A DNA stretch of 64,000 bases from Kiritimatiellia bacterium (GCA_027858965.1 JAQIBS010000056.1:1-64000); one strand, 5' to 3'. Positions 42,361-58,652 are shown, counted from the first letter of the stretch. Notes: generated by a model not told the origin, from the letters alone. Translations and numbers: made by a program.

Positions 42361-42971
42361 AATACAGCCTCCAGATATGGAACCAATACATTGTAGACTC
42401 GACAAATCCGTGCATGGGCAATAAGAGCATCAACTTTTAGCGGTTTGCGCTCACGATACAGGTGAAGTGCCTCAAGAACAGTATCCATACCAATTTGATT
42501 GCGGTATTTAAAGCAATCGGCAAGTGTCTTCTCTACATTATAGATATGAATCTTTTTTCCGTTCATTGTATGACTCTCAACACCGTCATTGTAAGAACTC
42601 TTTGAAAATCGGAAAAAATACACTGGCGGATAATCAATACGAGGCTGATGAACATCCCTTGGAATTGCACAGTAAACCTTGTGCGGTATTTGAGTAGTAA
42701 TTCCATGAAAAGATAGTGCTGAAATCAGACAGATACGTGCCCTGGGTATCCTGTGAGCCACCGCAATAAGGTCATCGCTACCAACAAGAGGGATATCTTT
42801 GAGGCGATACAGACCTCTACTAAGAGTTTCCAGCATCCCCCTGTCACGCATGGCATAAAGAGTTTTGGGATGTATTCCATATCCAAGCGCCTCTCCTGTA
42901 CGCAGAACACCCCCATGTTGACGAAAAATCGCCTTCACTTTATCCACTGTAATCTGATTCTTCTTTTTCAT
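42357..42971 (-). CDS. AbiEi-type antitoxin / autoregulator
   Basis: This 204-residue protein has an N-terminal winged-helix (about 1-60: VDKVKAIFRQHGGVLRTGEALGYGIHPKTLYAMRDRGMLETLSRGLYRL). The AbiEi C-terminal domain follows (ICLISALSFHGITTQIPHKVYCAIPRD; YNVEKTLADCFKYRNQIGMD; ALHLYRERK). AbiEi represses its own operon by binding inverted repeats, and counteracts the AbiEii toxin. Here the antitoxin frame is intact, while the toxin that overlaps its stop codon is broken. The large inverted repeat at 42981-43030 directly before the start is its likely operator. Confidence 0.9.
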   Translation of the reverse strand: MKKKNQITVDKVKAIFRQHGGVLRTGEALGYGIHPKTLYAMRDRGMLETLSRGLYRLKDIPLVGSDDLIAVAHRIPRARICLISALSFHGITTQIPHKVYCAIPRDVHQPRIDYPPVYFFRFSKSSYNDGVESHTMNGKKIHIYNVEKTLADCFKYRNQIGMDTVLEALHLYRERKPLKVDALIAHARICRVYNVLVPYLEAVL

Positions 42972-42980
42972 TACGCTTAT

Positions 42981-43030
42981 AGTGATATTAATCTACACAC
43001 TTGTCAAGTACTGTGTAGATTATTATCACT
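42981..43030 (-). promoter_or_regulatory. AbiEi operator: 19-bp inverted repeat around a TTGACA box
   Basis: Arms 42981-42999 and 43012-43030 are inverted copies with 18 of 19 bases matching (TGTGTAGATTATTATCACT against TGTGTAGATTAATATCACT). The 12-base spacer contains TTGACA in the leftward direction, so repressor binding would cover the -35 box. The proximal arm ends 9 bases before the antitoxin ATG. AbiEi proteins are known to bind paired inverted repeats. Confidence 0.75.
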
Positions 43031-43203
43031 TTTTCCTCCCCGTAACTGCCTTCACCGCAGCCAGAAGGTCGCCGAAGAGGCCATAGTTGTGTTTCACTCC
43101 GTGCACGTCCCTTCGGGAGAAGTCACTTCGTGACTCCCCTTACCTTCGCTTCGCTCGGTGATTAAACCCTCTGCTCGGGTTCAAAACCCTCATCTCTCGC
43201 CAC

Positions 43204-43230
43204 AAAAAAAGACCAGCTTTCGCTGGTCTT
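43204..43230 (-). terminator. Intrinsic terminator of tRNA-Ser
   Basis: In the leftward direction AAGACCAGC GAAA GCTGGTCTT is followed by TTTTT, a 9-bp stem with a GAAA tetraloop and U-run. It lies 9 bases after the CCA end of the tRNA. Confidence 0.85.
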
Positions 43231-43238
43231 CTTTAAAA

Positions 43239-43331
43239 TGGCGGAGAGGGAGGGATTTGAACCCTCGGTACCGCGTTAAACAGTACGGCGGTTTAGCAAA
43301 CCACTGCCTTAAGCCACTCGGCCACCTCTCC
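43239..43331 (-). tRNA. tRNA-Ser, anticodon GCT
   Basis: The 93-base gene has acceptor arms GGAGAGG and CCTCTCC followed by encoded GCCA. It has a D-arm GCCGAGTGGCTTAAGGC, anticodon loop TTGCTAA (anticodon at 43295-43297), a long variable arm typical of serine, and T-arm GAGGGTTCAAATCCCTC. It reads AGC/AGU codons. It lies at the right edge of the defence island, a common integration site, but I found no duplicated 3' end or integrase. Confidence 0.95.
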
Positions 43332-43543
43332 ATTGTAAATTGGGATTTGCTTAAATCGGTTGCTATATTATGCCATCGGCGTATTTATCTCAAGTGTAAA
43401 AGTACTGTTTTAGTAAAAAAGTTACGTACGTTATATAATCAAACAATTTTTCCACGTCAATACCAAGCTTGCACACAAACCCAAAAGCATCACATCAAAA
43501 AACATTGATGACAATAGGCATACACTTGTGCTAACATACAAAA

Positions 43544-43825
43544 ATGAAAGCAATAAACTGGAATTCAGAAAAGAATAAGCAGTTAATTGAATCCAGAGAC
43601 GTATCCTTCGAAGATGTTGTTTTTTGCCTACAATCCGGAGGTTTAGTTGATGACGGTCCACATCCCAACAAAAGTAAATATCCCAATCAAAGATTATTTA
43701 TCGTACAAATTGACGATTACGCATACCTTGTTCCCTATGTAGAGAACAAAGATGAAATATTTCTAAAGACCATAATTCCAAGCAGAAAAGCAACCAAGCA
43801 ATTTTTAGGAGAGCAAAATGAATAA
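43544..43825 (+). CDS. BrnT-like toxin
   Basis: This 93-residue protein has the pattern of BrnT-type ribonuclease toxins: INWNSEKNKQLIESRDVSFEDVVFCLQSGGL at the N-terminus, a central QRLFIVQIDDYAYLVPYVE strand pair, and IFLKTIIPSRKATKQFL at the end. It overlaps the antitoxin gene by 8 bases. The toxin-first order with a ribbon-helix-helix partner fits a type II toxin-antitoxin module. Confidence 0.78.
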   Translation: MKAINWNSEKNKQLIESRDVSFEDVVFCLQSGGLVDDGPHPNKSKYPNQRLFIVQIDDYAYLVPYVENKDEIFLKTIIPSRKATKQFLGEQNE

Positions 43826-44120
43826 ACTTAACAGAGAAGAACAAGAGCTTTCAGATGCATTTGACGCAGGTGTCTTTAAATCAGATCTGTCTCCAAAGCG
43901 ACGTGCTTTAATTGAGAGTTCAGCAGCTAATACTTTTAAAAAGGACAAACGTATTAATATCAGGATCTCCGGCAGAGACTTATCGGCAATCCAAAGAAGA
44001 GCCATGGAAGAGGGTGTTCCCTATCAGACACTTGTGACCAGCATCTTACATAAATTTGCATCAGGGACGCTTTATGACGTAACCGCCAACAAATCTTTCA
44101 GCAAACAGTTCAGCCATTAA
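43818..44120 (+). CDS. Antitoxin of the BrnT-like pair
   Basis: This 100-residue protein has an acidic N-terminus. The C-terminal segment KRINIRISGRDLSAIQRRAMEEG followed by VPYQTLVTSILHKFASG matches CopG/BrnA-type antitoxins with a ribbon-helix-helix-like strand (INIRIS). It should neutralise the upstream toxin and repress the pair. An 8-base overlap with the toxin gene suggests coupled translation. Confidence 0.78.
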   Translation: MNKLNREEQELSDAFDAGVFKSDLSPKRRALIESSAANTFKKDKRINIRISGRDLSAIQRRAMEEGVPYQTLVTSILHKFASGTLYDVTANKSFSKQFSH

Positions 44121-44408
44121 TCTTTGCTGACGGCTCTTCGACAAGCTCAGAACAGGCGGGCCGCCGTCCCTCCAGCAGTTACCCCTTCAACGATATTAAT
44201 TCGCGTGATTGACTCTCACTCCGTTCGTTGCCGTCGCTGCGCGCCAGCCTCTACCTTCGTGGTCGTGATCAAAAAGAAATTGTTGGGATCTCATAGCCTT
44301 CTCATCTTACCTCTGCGAGATACAAAGTCATCATTCGCTATCGCTATCGCTGCTCGAACTGCTTTTTCCGATACGATTCCGATTCCGAGTTGCGACACGT
44401 CAACTGCT

Positions 44409-44700
44409 GGACGGTGAGGCCACCGTCCCTCCAGATTTACCCATAATCAATCGGCATCATCCATGGAGGGTCCCAGGCTCTGGGACCGCGGACGCTGGGC
44501 CAGCGTCCCTCCAGATTCACCCGAAATCAATTGCCATCATCTGTGGAGGGTCCCAGGCTCTGGGACCACGGACGGTGAGGCCACCGTCCCTCCAGAACAA
44601 GCAAAATCAATCAGCATCATCTGTGGAGGGTCCCAGGCTCTGGGACTGCGGACGCTGGGCCAGCGTCCCTCCAGATTTACCCAAAAATTAATCCACATCA
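44409..44700. repeat. Tandem array of 80-bp units with nested palindromes
   Basis: Full units start at 44464, 44544 and 44624, with a partial unit at 44409-44463. A diverged piece occurs near 44147-44178. Each unit carries a 50-base element bounded by TGGAGGG and CCCTCCA that holds two hairpins, TCCCAG/CTGGGA and GGACGCTGG/CCAGCGTCC. In alternate units the second hairpin changes to GGACGGTG/CACCGTCC with pairing kept. This looks like a REP/BIME-type or small mobile palindrome array. The rest of 44121-44728 has no gene I can support. Confidence 0.85.
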
Positions 44701-44728
44701 ATAAACATATATTCTTTCCCATTTCCAT

Positions 44729-44778
44729 TTGACAACATCCACACATTACCCTATATTTCAAATAGCTGTTTGAAATAT
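44729..44778 (+). promoter_or_regulatory. Sigma70 promoter and TetR-family operator
   Basis: TTGACA (44729-44734) and TATATT (44752-44757) are 17 bases apart, a near-consensus promoter. A perfect 10-bp inverted repeat ATATTTCAAA / TTTGAAATAT with a 6-base centre (44753-44778) covers the -10 and likely start site. It is placed to let the TetR-family product at 44802 repress itself. Confidence 0.85.
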
Positions 44779-44801
44779 TGGTTTGAAACGGAGATTTACT
44801 T

Positions 44802-45434
44802 ATGACTAAGAAAAAATCAACACGGGAACGGGTATTAGAGGCTGCCTGCCAGATCTTTGCGGACAAAGGCTTTCATAACACAACTGTAGCGGATATCTGC
44901 GAAAAGGCTGAAGCCAACATCGCAGCGGTTAACTATCATTTCGGTGATAAGGAGTCGCTTTATGATGCAGTATGGCATCATGCCTTTGAGATCACATCGA
45001 ACACCTATCCGATTGATGGAGATCTGCCGGAGAACCCAACGCTCCTGGATTATCTTTTCAGCCATACCAACGCTTTGACACATCGCATTTTCTGTGAAGA
45101 AGAGGCAGGGCTATTTCCCAAACTGCTGCATCGAGAGATTGCCAACCCCACCCTTGCCCTTGACCGCATAATGAAGGAGGTTCTCTTTCCTCAATCCATG
45201 TTTTTAGGCAAGAAAGTTCATGAGGAATTGAAAAACCACCTTGATGAAAAGCAGATACGCCTCTGTATGCATAGCATAATTGGACAATGCGTATTTTTTA
45301 ATTTTAACCGTCCTCTACGTGAACGCGTTCTCGGCAAAAAAATATTGAACGAAGAGGAGAAGGTAGAGTTAGCCCGTCACATTGCCACATTCTCTATGGG
45401 TGGAATTAAGGAACTCATTAATAAAAACAAGTAG
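44802..45434 (+). CDS. TetR-family transcriptional repressor
   Basis: This 210-residue protein has the TetR helix-turn-helix: TRERVLEAACQIFADKGFHNTTVADICEKAEANIAAVNYHFGDKESLYDAVW (about 7-60). The C-terminal ligand domain resembles the CerR/YbiH (DUF1956) group. ACGGAG lies 8 bases before the ATG. The palindromic operator at 44753-44778 indicates autoregulation. It is convergent with the fucosidase gene and may control a nearby efflux or carbohydrate gene, but none is adjacent in its own direction. Confidence 0.93.
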   Translation: MTKKKSTRERVLEAACQIFADKGFHNTTVADICEKAEANIAAVNYHFGDKESLYDAVWHHAFEITSNTYPIDGDLPENPTLLDYLFSHTNALTHRIFCEEEAGLFPKLLHREIANPTLALDRIMKEVLFPQSMFLGKKVHEELKNHLDEKQIRLCMHSIIGQCVFFNFNRPLRERVLGKKILNEEEKVELARHIATFSMGGIKELINKNK

Positions 45435-45533
45435 CTCCATATTACCGCAGTTAAGAGTGCGGCTAAGTATATCCGTTATTGTCCGCACCTTTGCCGTGAG
45501 CATGGTTGCAAAAAAAATGCTGGAATCTCAGAG

Positions 45534-45554
45534 GTCGGGCTCATAGCGCCCGAC
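45534..45554. terminator. Hairpin between convergent TetR and fucosidase genes
   Basis: GTCGGGC and GCCCGAC form a 7-bp GC-rich stem with a 7-base loop, 36 bases from the fucosidase stop. No clear T-run on either side. Confidence 0.45.
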
Positions 45555-45589
45555 ATACTATACAACAGCCTTATGCGCTCTGCGCAAAA

Positions 45590-47068
45590 CTACAGCTGAG
45601 GCATTTTAAAGATGCCGATATCGCTGATGCAGGGGCAGGCAGCAGCTGCGGTGATACGCAGACGAAGTTTAGAGCTCTTCACTTTCTCTCCTCGTATTAG
45701 ACGACTGGCCCCGATGCTTTTACCTCCAGCAAACTCTTTCCATGCTCCATTCTGCCAGGTATCAACCGCAAAGCCATCAACACGTTGACCAAGCTTAATA
45801 TTTTCACGTAGGCGAATCACATCAAACTCTGCCTCTTTTGCCAGAGTCAGGGTCAGCTCCCCCTGTTTAACATCATTATTGGTAGCCCAGTATGTATAAC
45901 GATCATCATCAATCACATTAGCGGCATTGTATGAAATTTTATCCCCACCAGCACGAACAGCGGATGCGGTCACAGCGGCACCCTTAGCAAAGTTAACCGC
46001 ATATAGCTTTTTGAGCGCAGTGCCAAAGCCATCCAGTGATTTGATATCCGCATCACAGACAAATCCATCGCGATTGGGTGCTACTCCCAGATTCATACAA
46101 CCGCCCTTGCCAACGCTGTTAAAGTAAATATCCATAAGTTTGGATGGTGAACGAACAGTGGCATCCTGATCCGGGTGCCAGAACCAACCCTTACGCAGAG
46201 GCAGGTCGCACTCCGGCGGTATCCAGTTAGCACCATCACGATGTCCAGCCGGACCCTCTTTATTGTTCATGCTATCGCCATTGGAGGGACGATCAGGATT
46301 CTTGCGTCCCTTGGGCGTAAACGTAGCCCAGGAGTCCTCTGCAGCATAACCCTTCTCATTACCGACCCAACGGCTGTCCGGTCCCACATCGCCAAATATA
46401 CAGGCCATGGGCTGCAGTTTACGTACGATCCCCCATGTGTTGGGCCAATCATAATAGACCGAGCTATCAATACTACGTTTTTCACAGGCACCACCATAGT
46501 AGCCATCGCCTCCGTTGGCACCATCAAACCACATCTCAAAGATGGGGCCATAATTGCTGAGCAATTCGGTAATCTGCGCCTGATACATGGGCAGATATTT
46601 ATCGGTTCCATACTTAGCGCTGTTACGATCCCAAGGAGAGCAGTAAACACCAAATTTAAGTCCGAGTTTACGGGCTGAATCAGAGTACTGACGTACCAGA
46701 TCGCCTTTACCGTCATGCCAGGGTGACTTGGTGATGTTATGAGATGTAGTTTTGGTTGGCCAGAGACAGAATCCGTCATGATGTTTGGCAACTAGGATAA
46801 CACCGTTCATCCCGCCACGTTTCAAAGCAGATATCACCTGATCGGCAATTTCAGGCTTGGGATTAAAGAGCTTCGGATCCTCGTCACCATAGCCCCACTC
46901 ACGGTCAGTATATGTATTCAAACTGAAATGAATCAGTGAAAAGGTTTCGGTTTCATGCCACTTAAGCTGACGTTCAGACGGAATTGCTCCATAGGGCTGC
47001 GGCTCTGCTGCCAACAACGAGAGGGCAGATACCAGAACAAGAGATACGGCTAGTTTTTGTTTTTTCAT
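45590..47068 (-). CDS. Secreted alpha-L-fucosidase (GH29)
   Basis: This 492-residue enzyme has a signal peptide (about 1-21, ending LLAAEP). The catalytic GH29 barrel shows WHETETFSLIHFSLNTYTDREWG, VAKHHDGFCLWPTKTTSHN, FGVYCSPWDRN and the nucleophile segment EMWFDGANGG (Asp at about 183). A C-terminal F5/8-type region follows (about 370-492). It removes terminal alpha-L-fucose with retention. It is last of four minus-strand glycosidase genes and follows the GH2 gene by 90 bases. Fucose release fits the sugar isomerase at the window end. Confidence 0.92.
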   Translation of the reverse strand: MKKQKLAVSLVLVSALSLLAAEPQPYGAIPSERQLKWHETETFSLIHFSLNTYTDREWGYGDEDPKLFNPKPEIADQVISALKRGGMNGVILVAKHHDGFCLWPTKTTSHNITKSPWHDGKGDLVRQYSDSARKLGLKFGVYCSPWDRNSAKYGTDKYLPMYQAQITELLSNYGPIFEMWFDGANGGDGYYGGACEKRSIDSSVYYDWPNTWGIVRKLQPMACIFGDVGPDSRWVGNEKGYAAEDSWATFTPKGRKNPDRPSNGDSMNNKEGPAGHRDGANWIPPECDLPLRKGWFWHPDQDATVRSPSKLMDIYFNSVGKGGCMNLGVAPNRDGFVCDADIKSLDGFGTALKKLYAVNFAKGAAVTASAVRAGGDKISYNAANVIDDDRYTYWATNNDVKQGELTLTLAKEAEFDVIRLRENIKLGQRVDGFAVDTWQNGAWKEFAGGKSIGASRLIRGEKVKSSKLRLRITAAAACPCISDIGIFKMPQL

Positions 47069-47158
47069 TTTACTTCCTCCATAAATATCTATAAACGATA
47101 TTAAATATATTACATGAATTTTGCTGTCAGCGCCACAGGGATTATTGTGTAAAAAAAC

Positions 47159-54156
<6,998 letters not shown>

Positions 54157-54269
54157 TTCATTGGCCTTTTTTTGCGGTGTTTTTATTGAAAGGGACCACG
54201 TCTTTTATTTAATAATTTTTCATGTCGAACAACTTGTAATTCAAATGATTCTGCGGAGGCCCCCGTCAG

Positions 54270-54309
54270 AACAAAACCGCCGGCAATCGGTAAAACCGAC
54301 GACCGGCGG
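54270..54309 (-). terminator. Intrinsic terminator downstream of the beta-strand repeat protein
   Basis: In the leftward direction a GC-rich stem (CCGCCGGTC..GCCGGCGG, with inner GTCGGTTTTACCGAT pairing) is followed by TTTTGTT. It lies about 150 bases after the stop at 54460. The 275 bases between the two genes hold no other coding frame. Confidence 0.75.
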
Positions 54310-54459
54310 CTGTTCAGCATCAGCATCAACATTAAATGGTGTCTGACATTATATAATGCAACTCTTTTCAAAAACTCACCGGTAAGATAGACACCTGCTC
54401 CCGTCGTGCAGGCTGTCAATCTGGCAAGTCCACGCTAGGCACCGTATGAGAAGTCGTTG

Positions 54460-55572
54460 TTAGTAAATCAGCACGACCGTGCCCTTCAGCGGCGCTGTGA
54501 TGTTAGTCAAACGGACCTCGCCGGAAGCATATGTCACGTCTGCCGACCAACCAGCCGTCACGGTGTTCGTCGCAAAGGTGCCGCTAAGCGCCCCGTCGTG
54601 TTTGATGATCGTCAAATCATCTGTGCTATCGTAGTTGGAGAAGTCGACCTCCAGTGTCCCGCCAAGATAGATCTTCCCGAGTCCAAGAGAGCCAGCAAAA
54701 ACATTGACAGGGCTGATTCCCCCTGAATCAGGCGTAATCCGCAGAGTTGAGTTAGCCGTGGCACTCCGAAATTCCTCTACATGAATCGACGCCGTGCTAC
54801 CAACGATGCTCAGTAAGCCAGTACTGCTACCCGCGTTATACAACTTGTAACAGTTGGTAAGGACACCACCGCTGATGTGGTATTCGCCATAACCGCTTTG
54901 GCCGACAGTGAAGTAGGCTGCTGAAGTCCCCCCCATATCCCACAGTCCACCTGTCTGATTGACTATACCTGTGCTGCCTGCCCTAAAGCCCACGTATGCA
55001 CGGCCGAACTGCCTCAATTCAGCGTTGCCGCCTATATTGATAACTCCTGTTCCGTAGTTCCCAACGTACACATAATTCAGATTCGTGATGGCTCCATCAT
55101 TGCTGATGTTCAATTCACCGTAGGCGGTATCATCATCACCGACGTGGAGATTTTTGCCCCCATTATTCCATGTACCGCCGGACAGGTTCACGATTCCTGT
55201 GCCTCTATCCGCAATAGCGGCCTGGGGAGCCCCCCCCGCGCCGGTCAGCGTCAGGTCGCCTCCGGTGATATCAAGCTGCCCACTGTTACCGGCATAGTGC
55301 CCGACCACAAGCCTGTCGCATGCCTGCCCGGCAGTATCCAGTATGCAAGTGGCAGGAGTTTCTCCGCCGGAGAGAGAAGAACCTACAAAAGCATCGTCAA
55401 TACTTGTCGGCACGCGCTCGTTCCAGTGATTTGCGTTCGTCCAGGAGCCCGAGCTCACCTGGAAAACGGTGTCCACCGCCTGAGCCTCCACGTGACCCGC
55501 AGCCAGAATCATCACGGCCATTGCCGCCAGCGAAGCACACCATTCGAATTGTTGACTTTTCATTGCTTTCAT
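54460..55572 (-). CDS. Secreted beta-strand-repeat (autotransporter passenger-like) protein
   Basis: This 370-residue protein has a signal peptide ending about residue 31 (HVEAQA). The body is made of Gly/Asn/Thr-rich repeats of about 20 residues, such as GTGIVNLSGGTWNNGGKNLHVGD, YGELNISNDGAITNLNYVYVG and STGIVNQTGGLWDMGG. This is the pattern of a beta-solenoid passenger domain. It ends in LKGTVVLIY without a beta-barrel or a clear PEP-CTERM anchor, so it may be released or attached through another protein. It lies between the GH78 and GH2 genes and may bind polysaccharide or the cell surface. Confidence 0.75.
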   Translation of the reverse strand: MKAMKSQQFEWCASLAAMAVMILAAGHVEAQAVDTVFQVSSGSWTNANHWNERVPTSIDDAFVGSSLSGGETPATCILDTAGQACDRLVVGHYAGNSGQLDITGGDLTLTGAGGAPQAAIADRGTGIVNLSGGTWNNGGKNLHVGDDDTAYGELNISNDGAITNLNYVYVGNYGTGVINIGGNAELRQFGRAYVGFRAGSTGIVNQTGGLWDMGGTSAAYFTVGQSGYGEYHISGGVLTNCYKLYNAGSSTGLLSIVGSTASIHVEEFRSATANSTLRITPDSGGISPVNVFAGSLGLGKIYLGGTLEVDFSNYDSTDDLTIIKHDGALSGTFATNTVTAGWSADVTYASGEVRLTNITAPLKGTVVLIY

Positions 55573-55746
55573 CCTCTTTTTTTTATTTCACCAATTATTG
55601 CACATTTTTATTTAGAAAAACGTAAAAACCTTTACACTATATATACATATGAACACCCCAAACGGGGTTTGGGACACATTATTTTATTTTTTTGCGCAAA
55701 TTCTCCTGCCCGCACAACTTCTAAAAGGGTCAAAACGCCTATTTCA

Positions 55747-58464
55747 TCATTTTGCATCAGAAAATGTAAATTCATACTCTCCGGATGCGATCTCATAGAT
55801 GAGGGTCTTATTTTCCTTTCTCAGGTAATGTACACCCGGTGCTTTACCTGCTTCCATGGCGCTTTCGGTGACACTTGAAGGATCTGCGGGCAGATACACC
55901 AGCGCGGTCGTATTGGCCGGAATGGAGACCTTCAGCCTTGTTCTGCCATCCTCTTTTCTCCAGGAGGACTCCACGGGACCTTTGATCGTTCGCGTTGATG
56001 CTTTAACATAATCCAGCTCCTTTGGAAAATAGGGTTTGATCAGGATTCTTTCAAAACCGGGGTGTCCGGGATCAACATTGATCCCGGCAAGCACTTTATA
56101 AAGAAACGATCCAGCCGCACCACCAAAGCCCGAGTGATTATTCGTACCGCTTTTAGCATCCCAGCTTTCGGAGATGGTGGTTCGCCCTTTTGTCATGTAT
56201 GCCCAGCCTGGATAATCCTCGTTTACAAGCAGCCTATAGCCCACATCAGATCGACCAATCTTATACAAGGTCTCCATCAGATATTTTGTCCCAATCATTC
56301 CAGTCGTAAAATGGCCCTGTTTATCTATGTCGCCGACAAGGTTCGAGATGACCCTATTCCTTGCCTTGTCGGGTACGATATCGAAGAACAACGGAAGCAG
56401 GTTTTCCATTTGAGTGTTTTCTCCATAGGGGTAACCTCGGCGCGAACTGTTTCGCAGAAAAACATTGTTAAACGAGGCCGCAATTTCCTGAACCATCGCG
56501 CCATACTTCCCCGCATCTTCGGTGTAACCGAGCGCAGCTGCCGAATCGGCGACTATTTTCGCACAGTAATAGTAAAATGCCGTGCTCATCAATAACGGTC
56601 CGCCCCTGGTCTCAACCACCAGAGACTTCCAGTCGCCGCTGTCATCTCTGGGCTGTATATGACCGGTTGACTGTCGCTGAAGGTAATCCACGTACTTCTT
56701 TATATTGGGGTAGTGTTTTGCCAGCAAACCCTTATCGCCATAATAAAGATAACAATACCAGGTCACAATCGGATACCCCGCACTCCAGCACGGATAACCA
56801 TCGACACCAGGCCGTGGCGAAATATGAGGCAGAGCACCGTCATCCAGTTGCTGGGATTGAAAATCTCCACACCATTTGGCAAGAAACCGGTGCGCATCAA
56901 ACCCGTAGATTGTAAACTCGGACTGCATGTGCGCATCGCCCCAGCCGAGACGCTCGTCCCGCTGAGCACAATCAAGCGGCAATCCCTGCATAATGCTCCG
57001 CTGACTCCAGAAAGCACAGTGATAGATGTGGTTGATCAGTTCATTGCTACACGTGAAATCGCCGACGATCTCACAATCACTGCGAACTTCCCGCCCTTCC
57101 AGATCCTGCAAAGTCGGTTTACCGGGATAGCCGGTAACTTCAACATATCGAAAGCCGTGATTTGTAAAATGGGGTTCATAAACTTCCCGTCCCTGCCCTT
57201 TCAGAATAAAAACATCTGTGTTTTTTGCGTTTCGAGAGGTCTTCTTATTCAATGTTCCATCTTCATTGATATTCTCGCCATAACGCAGTTGAATCTTTGT
57301 ACCCGCCTTACCCTTCGCGGTAATCTTCGCCCAACCGGAAAAGTTCTGCCCCATGTCGAAGATAAAAACGCCGGGTTTCACTTCTTTCACCGATTTTGGT
57401 TTGATGGCATCAGTGATCGTAATCGGCGGTGCGAGCTGAGATTGGAGCTCACCGGGAGCGGGCATCACAAGGTTGGCATAGTCCCAGCTGGAATCATCGA
57501 AGCCCGGCTTGTTCCAACCGCTCTTTTCTGCCCGGGCATCATAGACTTCACCGTCAAAGATAGAGTTGCTGAGCACAGGCCCCGTAGAACTTTTCCAGGA
57601 ACCATCCGTAATGATCGTTTCTTTAGAGCCATTAGTGTAAGACAGTTCAACCTGCGCGATCAACTTCGGAAAACCCCACCATTGCATTCTCCATCCCCAG
57701 TAATGCTCAGGCGGACTGAACCAACCATCACCCAACATCACACCTAACGCATTTTCTCCCTTTGCCAGTGCATCGGTAATGTCAATCGTGTCATAAAAAA
57801 CACGCGCACTGTAAAGCGTTTTCAGCGGAGTATGTACCCGGTGGGCCCCTGTTTTATTGCCATTGACATAAAGTTCATACAGACCCAGGCCGCAAATGTG
57901 GATTTTGGCGCTTTTCAGCGGTCCTTTCAATACGAACTCTTTTCGGAAAAGCGGCGATCTTCTGTCAATTTCCAATTCTTTGATCTTTGCTCTGTCAGCA
58001 CTGGCAAAATCGGTGCCCCAGCGAACAACCGGTTCTGTAGGCGGACCTCGTCCGATCCATTCAGCCTTCCACTCTGCGGCATCCATCAGGGCCGTTCCAA
58101 AATGGGCCGGCGCGCTCCAGGCGGACGGCTGGCCGTCCTTGTCCCAGACCCTCACTTTCCAGTCATAATCCGAACTGCTGCTCAGCAATTTACCCGAATA
58201 GTTCACATGGGAGGACTCCGCCGATTCAACCTTGCCACTGTCCCACATCACGTTGCCGTCGCGGTCGCTGACAAGCACCTGATAGGCCGTCTGTCTCTGG
58301 CCTCTTTGGCCGGACTTCAGAATCCAGCCCAGCACCGGCGCAGAGGTGTCCACCGACTGAGGTTCCTCCAGATACTCGCAGTTTAACCGGTCGATTTCCA
58401 GCGATCCGGCCACCCCGCATCGACTCATCAGACATAACGCACAAATTATAAAGATCACTCTCAT
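55747..58464 (-). CDS. Secreted alpha-L-rhamnosidase (GH78)
   Basis: The ATG at 58464 is preceded by AGAGGG, and MRVIFIICALCLM starts a signal peptide (about 1-20). The longer frame to 58542 would bury it. The 905-residue enzyme has N-terminal beta-sandwich domains (ETPQSV..LGW pattern; YNPDYDWKVRVWDKDG-type), then the GH78 (alpha/alpha)6 barrel. The barrel carries the conserved LDCAQRDERLGWGDAHM (about 495-511), which holds the general acid. Later SESWDAKSGTNNHSGFGGAAGSFLYKVLAGI is also typical. It removes alpha-L-rhamnose from polysaccharides or glycosides. It is the first gene of the leftward glycosidase group. Confidence 0.94.
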   Translation of the reverse strand: MRVIFIICALCLMSRCGVAGSLEIDRLNCEYLEEPQSVDTSAPVLGWILKSGQRGQRQTAYQVLVSDRDGNVMWDSGKVESAESSHVNYSGKLLSSSSDYDWKVRVWDKDGQPSAWSAPAHFGTALMDAAEWKAEWIGRGPPTEPVVRWGTDFASADRAKIKELEIDRRSPLFRKEFVLKGPLKSAKIHICGLGLYELYVNGNKTGAHRVHTPLKTLYSARVFYDTIDITDALAKGENALGVMLGDGWFSPPEHYWGWRMQWWGFPKLIAQVELSYTNGSKETIITDGSWKSSTGPVLSNSIFDGEVYDARAEKSGWNKPGFDDSSWDYANLVMPAPGELQSQLAPPITITDAIKPKSVKEVKPGVFIFDMGQNFSGWAKITAKGKAGTKIQLRYGENINEDGTLNKKTSRNAKNTDVFILKGQGREVYEPHFTNHGFRYVEVTGYPGKPTLQDLEGREVRSDCEIVGDFTCSNELINHIYHCAFWSQRSIMQGLPLDCAQRDERLGWGDAHMQSEFTIYGFDAHRFLAKWCGDFQSQQLDDGALPHISPRPGVDGYPCWSAGYPIVTWYCYLYYGDKGLLAKHYPNIKKYVDYLQRQSTGHIQPRDDSGDWKSLVVETRGGPLLMSTAFYYYCAKIVADSAAALGYTEDAGKYGAMVQEIAASFNNVFLRNSSRRGYPYGENTQMENLLPLFFDIVPDKARNRVISNLVGDIDKQGHFTTGMIGTKYLMETLYKIGRSDVGYRLLVNEDYPGWAYMTKGRTTISESWDAKSGTNNHSGFGGAAGSFLYKVLAGINVDPGHPGFERILIKPYFPKELDYVKASTRTIKGPVESSWRKEDGRTRLKVSIPANTTALVYLPADPSSVTESAMEAGKAPGVHYLRKENKTLIYEIASGEYEFTFSDAK

Positions 58465-58652
58465 TTGATTCCCTCTGTATTTTTTATCGTTCACACTCTT
58501 CTCCCGCACCCTCAATCCATGCTTACTTATGAACACCTGCAAACGTAAATTAGTACACCAAAAAGAATATTATTCTGTTTGGCTGTTGTAAAGCAACAAA
58601 CAAAATTGATAAGTGTCCCAATTCCCGTTTTTGAGGTTCATATGTAAATGTG

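Noticed and set aside
15922-43331. Integrative element with integrase and att sites at tRNA-Ser
   Set aside because: No integrase gene and no second copy of the tRNA 3' end were found. Island status rests on gene content only.
44409-44700. CRISPR array (80-bp period)
   Set aside because: The intervening 30-base segments are near-identical, not unique spacers. The units are palindromic elements.
54183-54419. 78-residue minus-strand frame ending the beta-solenoid gene
   Set aside because: It is produced by the terminator hairpin and has no ribosome binding site or membrane-anchor pattern such as PEP-CTERM.
56713-57747. 344-residue plus-strand frame in the rhamnosidase gene
   Set aside because: Antisense shadow of GH78, with no recognisable domain.
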